This document shows, piece by piece, positions 5,149 through 6,145 of a stretch of DNA of 6,145 nucleotides. This DNA comes from an uncultured Oscillibacter sp. (GTDB lineage Bacteria; Bacillota; Clostridia; Oscillospirales; Oscillospiraceae): assembly GCF_910579365.1 (NCBI RefSeq), contig NZ_CAJTUX010000108.1, positions 1 through 6,145 on the forward strand, in the 5' to 3' direction. Below the pieces are notes generated by a model, which was not told where the DNA came from, did no database searches, and was given only the letters and a program-made list of their open reading frames with translations. How positions within the stretch are numbered: the stretch's first letter is position 1; each line of letters opens with the position of its first letter. A program made the position numbers and the translations under genes.

Positions 5149-5834
5149 TGCCGGCGGAAAACAAGGACAATACCAGGGATATCGTTCTGCGGATATCACC
5201 CACAAGAAACACGCTGATGGTTGAGGAACGGAAGCTGGGCGGGGCGGTAGCCTATAAGGAAATCTCCCCCCTGGACCTGTACTTCGTCATCAACAACAGC
5301 TATACCAGCAGGGATTTTCTCAACAGCGGTTTTCTTCCGGAAAACTGCCTCCATGTTTCTATGAACAGTGTGGAGAGGCATTTTATTCTCTGGAATCCCG
5401 AGCTGCGGGCGGATATCACGTACCAGGATACGACGTACCCGGATTTCCCGCTCCCCAGGCTGGTCTTTGGCGTTCGGATGCTGGAGGACGGAAAGGTCGC
5501 GGAATGCTCCATCGGCGTGGCGGCGGATGAAACGCCCACGCCGGAGACTAGGATGTTCCGCTATCCCTTTTCCAATGTCTATACGAACGGGAAAGTATGT
5601 TCCGGAAACAACATCCTGCCCAGGTACCGGAAGCTGCAGGCCCTGAAGCATTTTCCCCGTTACCTGCTGGAACTGCCGGACAATGACGATATGTACAGCT
5701 CGGAGAACAACAAGCTGGGCCTGGGACACCTGGAACTGCTGGAGCACCTGAAAGGCAGGGACCCGGCGTACTACTATTCGGATATTCTGATCCCGAATGG
5801 CAATACGCTGTATGACTTTATCTGTGGGAGGTGA
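5148..5834 (+). CDS. Bacterial E2-like ubiquitin-conjugating-fold protein (Prok-E2_D / PRTRC protein B type)
   Basis: A 228-aa protein. The segment DFPLPRLVFGV (about residues 99-109), the strand-turn region with PTPETRMF, then YPFSNVYTNGKVCSGN (139-154) matches the core of the prokaryotic E2 family D / PRTRC system protein B as I remember it. The N-V-Y-x-N-G-x-V-C string also mirrors the eukaryotic E2 active site (HPN-I-x-x-x-G-x-I-C), making C151 the catalytic thioester candidate. FLPENCLHVS (62-71) and FILWNP (79-84) are further family-like landmarks. E2 enzymes carry an activated ubiquitin-like protein; here the modifier and E1 (ThiF) are not in the window, so activity is inferred. AAAGGAGG at 5133-5140 is 7 nt from the ATG at 5148, which I prefer over GTG at 5145. 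It is coupled to the genes on both sides. Confidence 0.75.
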   Translation: MPAENKDNTRDIVLRISPTRNTLMVEERKLGGAVAYKEISPLDLYFVINNSYTSRDFLNSGFLPENCLHVSMNSVERHFILWNPELRADITYQDTTYPDFPLPRLVFGVRMLEDGKVAECSIGVAADETPTPETRMFRYPFSNVYTNGKVCSGNNILPRYRKLQALKHFPRYLLELPDNDDMYSSENNKLGLGHLELLEHLKGRDPAYYYSDILIPNGNTLYDFICGR

Positions 5835-5838
5835 CGCA

Positions 5839-6145
5839 ATGGCGCAGAAAGACGCACGCACTATCCAGGCGGAGCTGGCAAAGCCCTTCGCCGCCGAGGA
5901 CCTGGAGTGGCGGCTGCAAAAGACCTTTGAGGCCCAGGGCCGCATGACCGGCATCGCCGTCCCCTATGTGACCAACCGGGCCATCATGAACCGGCTGGAC
6001 AGCGTGGTGGGGCCGGAGAACTGGTACAACGATTTCAAACCCTGGCACGCCGCCGGGAAGAAGGAGGCCCAGATCTGCGGCATCTCGATCCACTTCGAGG
6101 GCCGGGGCTTCATCACCAAATGGGACGGCGCGGAGGATTCGGACG
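5839..6145 (+). CDS. Rad52/Rad22-family single-strand DNA annealing protein (partial, 5' end)
   Basis: The first 102 residues of a protein that continues past the right edge. LAKPFAAEDLEWRLQ, the YVTNRAIMNRLDSVVGPENW block (about residues 42-61) and FITKWDGAEDSD (about 91-102) are typical of bacterial and phage Rad52/Rad22-type annealing proteins, which bind single-stranded DNA and pair complementary strands during recombination or repair. The conserved ITKWDGAED end matches the family's core just before its usual Lys/Gly-rich segment, which is cut off. GGGAGG at 5826-5831 is 7 nt upstream of the ATG, and the gene starts 4 nt after the E2-like stop, so they share one transcript. Annealing proteins are common on conjugative elements, where they help process incoming single strands. 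Confidence 0.85.
   Translation, partial: MAQKDARTIQAELAKPFAAEDLEWRLQKTFEAQGRMTGIAVPYVTNRAIMNRLDSVVGPENWYNDFKPWHAAGKKEAQICGISIHFEGRGFITKWDGAEDSD

Overview
The window looks like part of an integrative and conjugative element (or a related conjugative plasmid module) from a GC-moderate to GC-rich gut-type Clostridia, probably Oscillospiraceae or Lachnospiraceae-like. The reasons are strong AGGAGG-type ribosome binding sites before most genes, tight or overlapping gene spacing, a VirB4-type conjugation ATPase, a DUF6100-like accessory protein, a phage/plasmid-type Rad52 annealing protein, and a mixture of intact and decaying genes. The species assignment is inference from gene content only.

Layout. 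Positions 1-74 hold no gene I can support. On the minus strand, 401-75 encodes a small MNT-type nucleotidyltransferase with a clear sigma-70-like promoter at 473-446. It diverges from a rightward VirB4 coding region (491-2455) that is cut by an in-frame TAA at 752-754, where homologous context suggests a tyrosine codon. The ATPase body, with Walker A and B motifs, is otherwise intact. A DUF6100-like protein (2452-3126) overlaps its end by four bases.

Between about 3118 and 3411 lies a non-coding stretch rich in inverted repeats: a 16-bp stem around 44 nt, a 9-bp hairpin, a roughly 24-bp hairpin, an 8-bp closing stem and alternative pairings between them. It ends just before the ribosome binding site of a small secreted-protein gene (3412-3791). 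That gene needs one frameshift at a C5 run to read through. Next is a truncated winged-helix protein (3798-4235), followed by a possible gene remnant (4180-4317) with a perfect GAAA-loop hairpin at the junction.

From 4307 onward there is a compact, apparently intact operon: an unknown 98-aa protein, an unknown 178-aa protein, a 228-aa protein that I read as a bacterial E2-like (ubiquitin-conjugating-fold, Prok-E2_D / PRTRC protein B-type) enzyme with the motif NVYTNGKVCSG and catalytic-cysteine candidate C151, and the start of a Rad52/Rad22-family single-strand annealing protein that runs off the right edge. The most interesting content is this E2-like gene in a mobile-element operon with two unknown partners and a DNA-annealing protein. 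The repeat-rich, possibly switchable structured region at 3118-3392 comes second.
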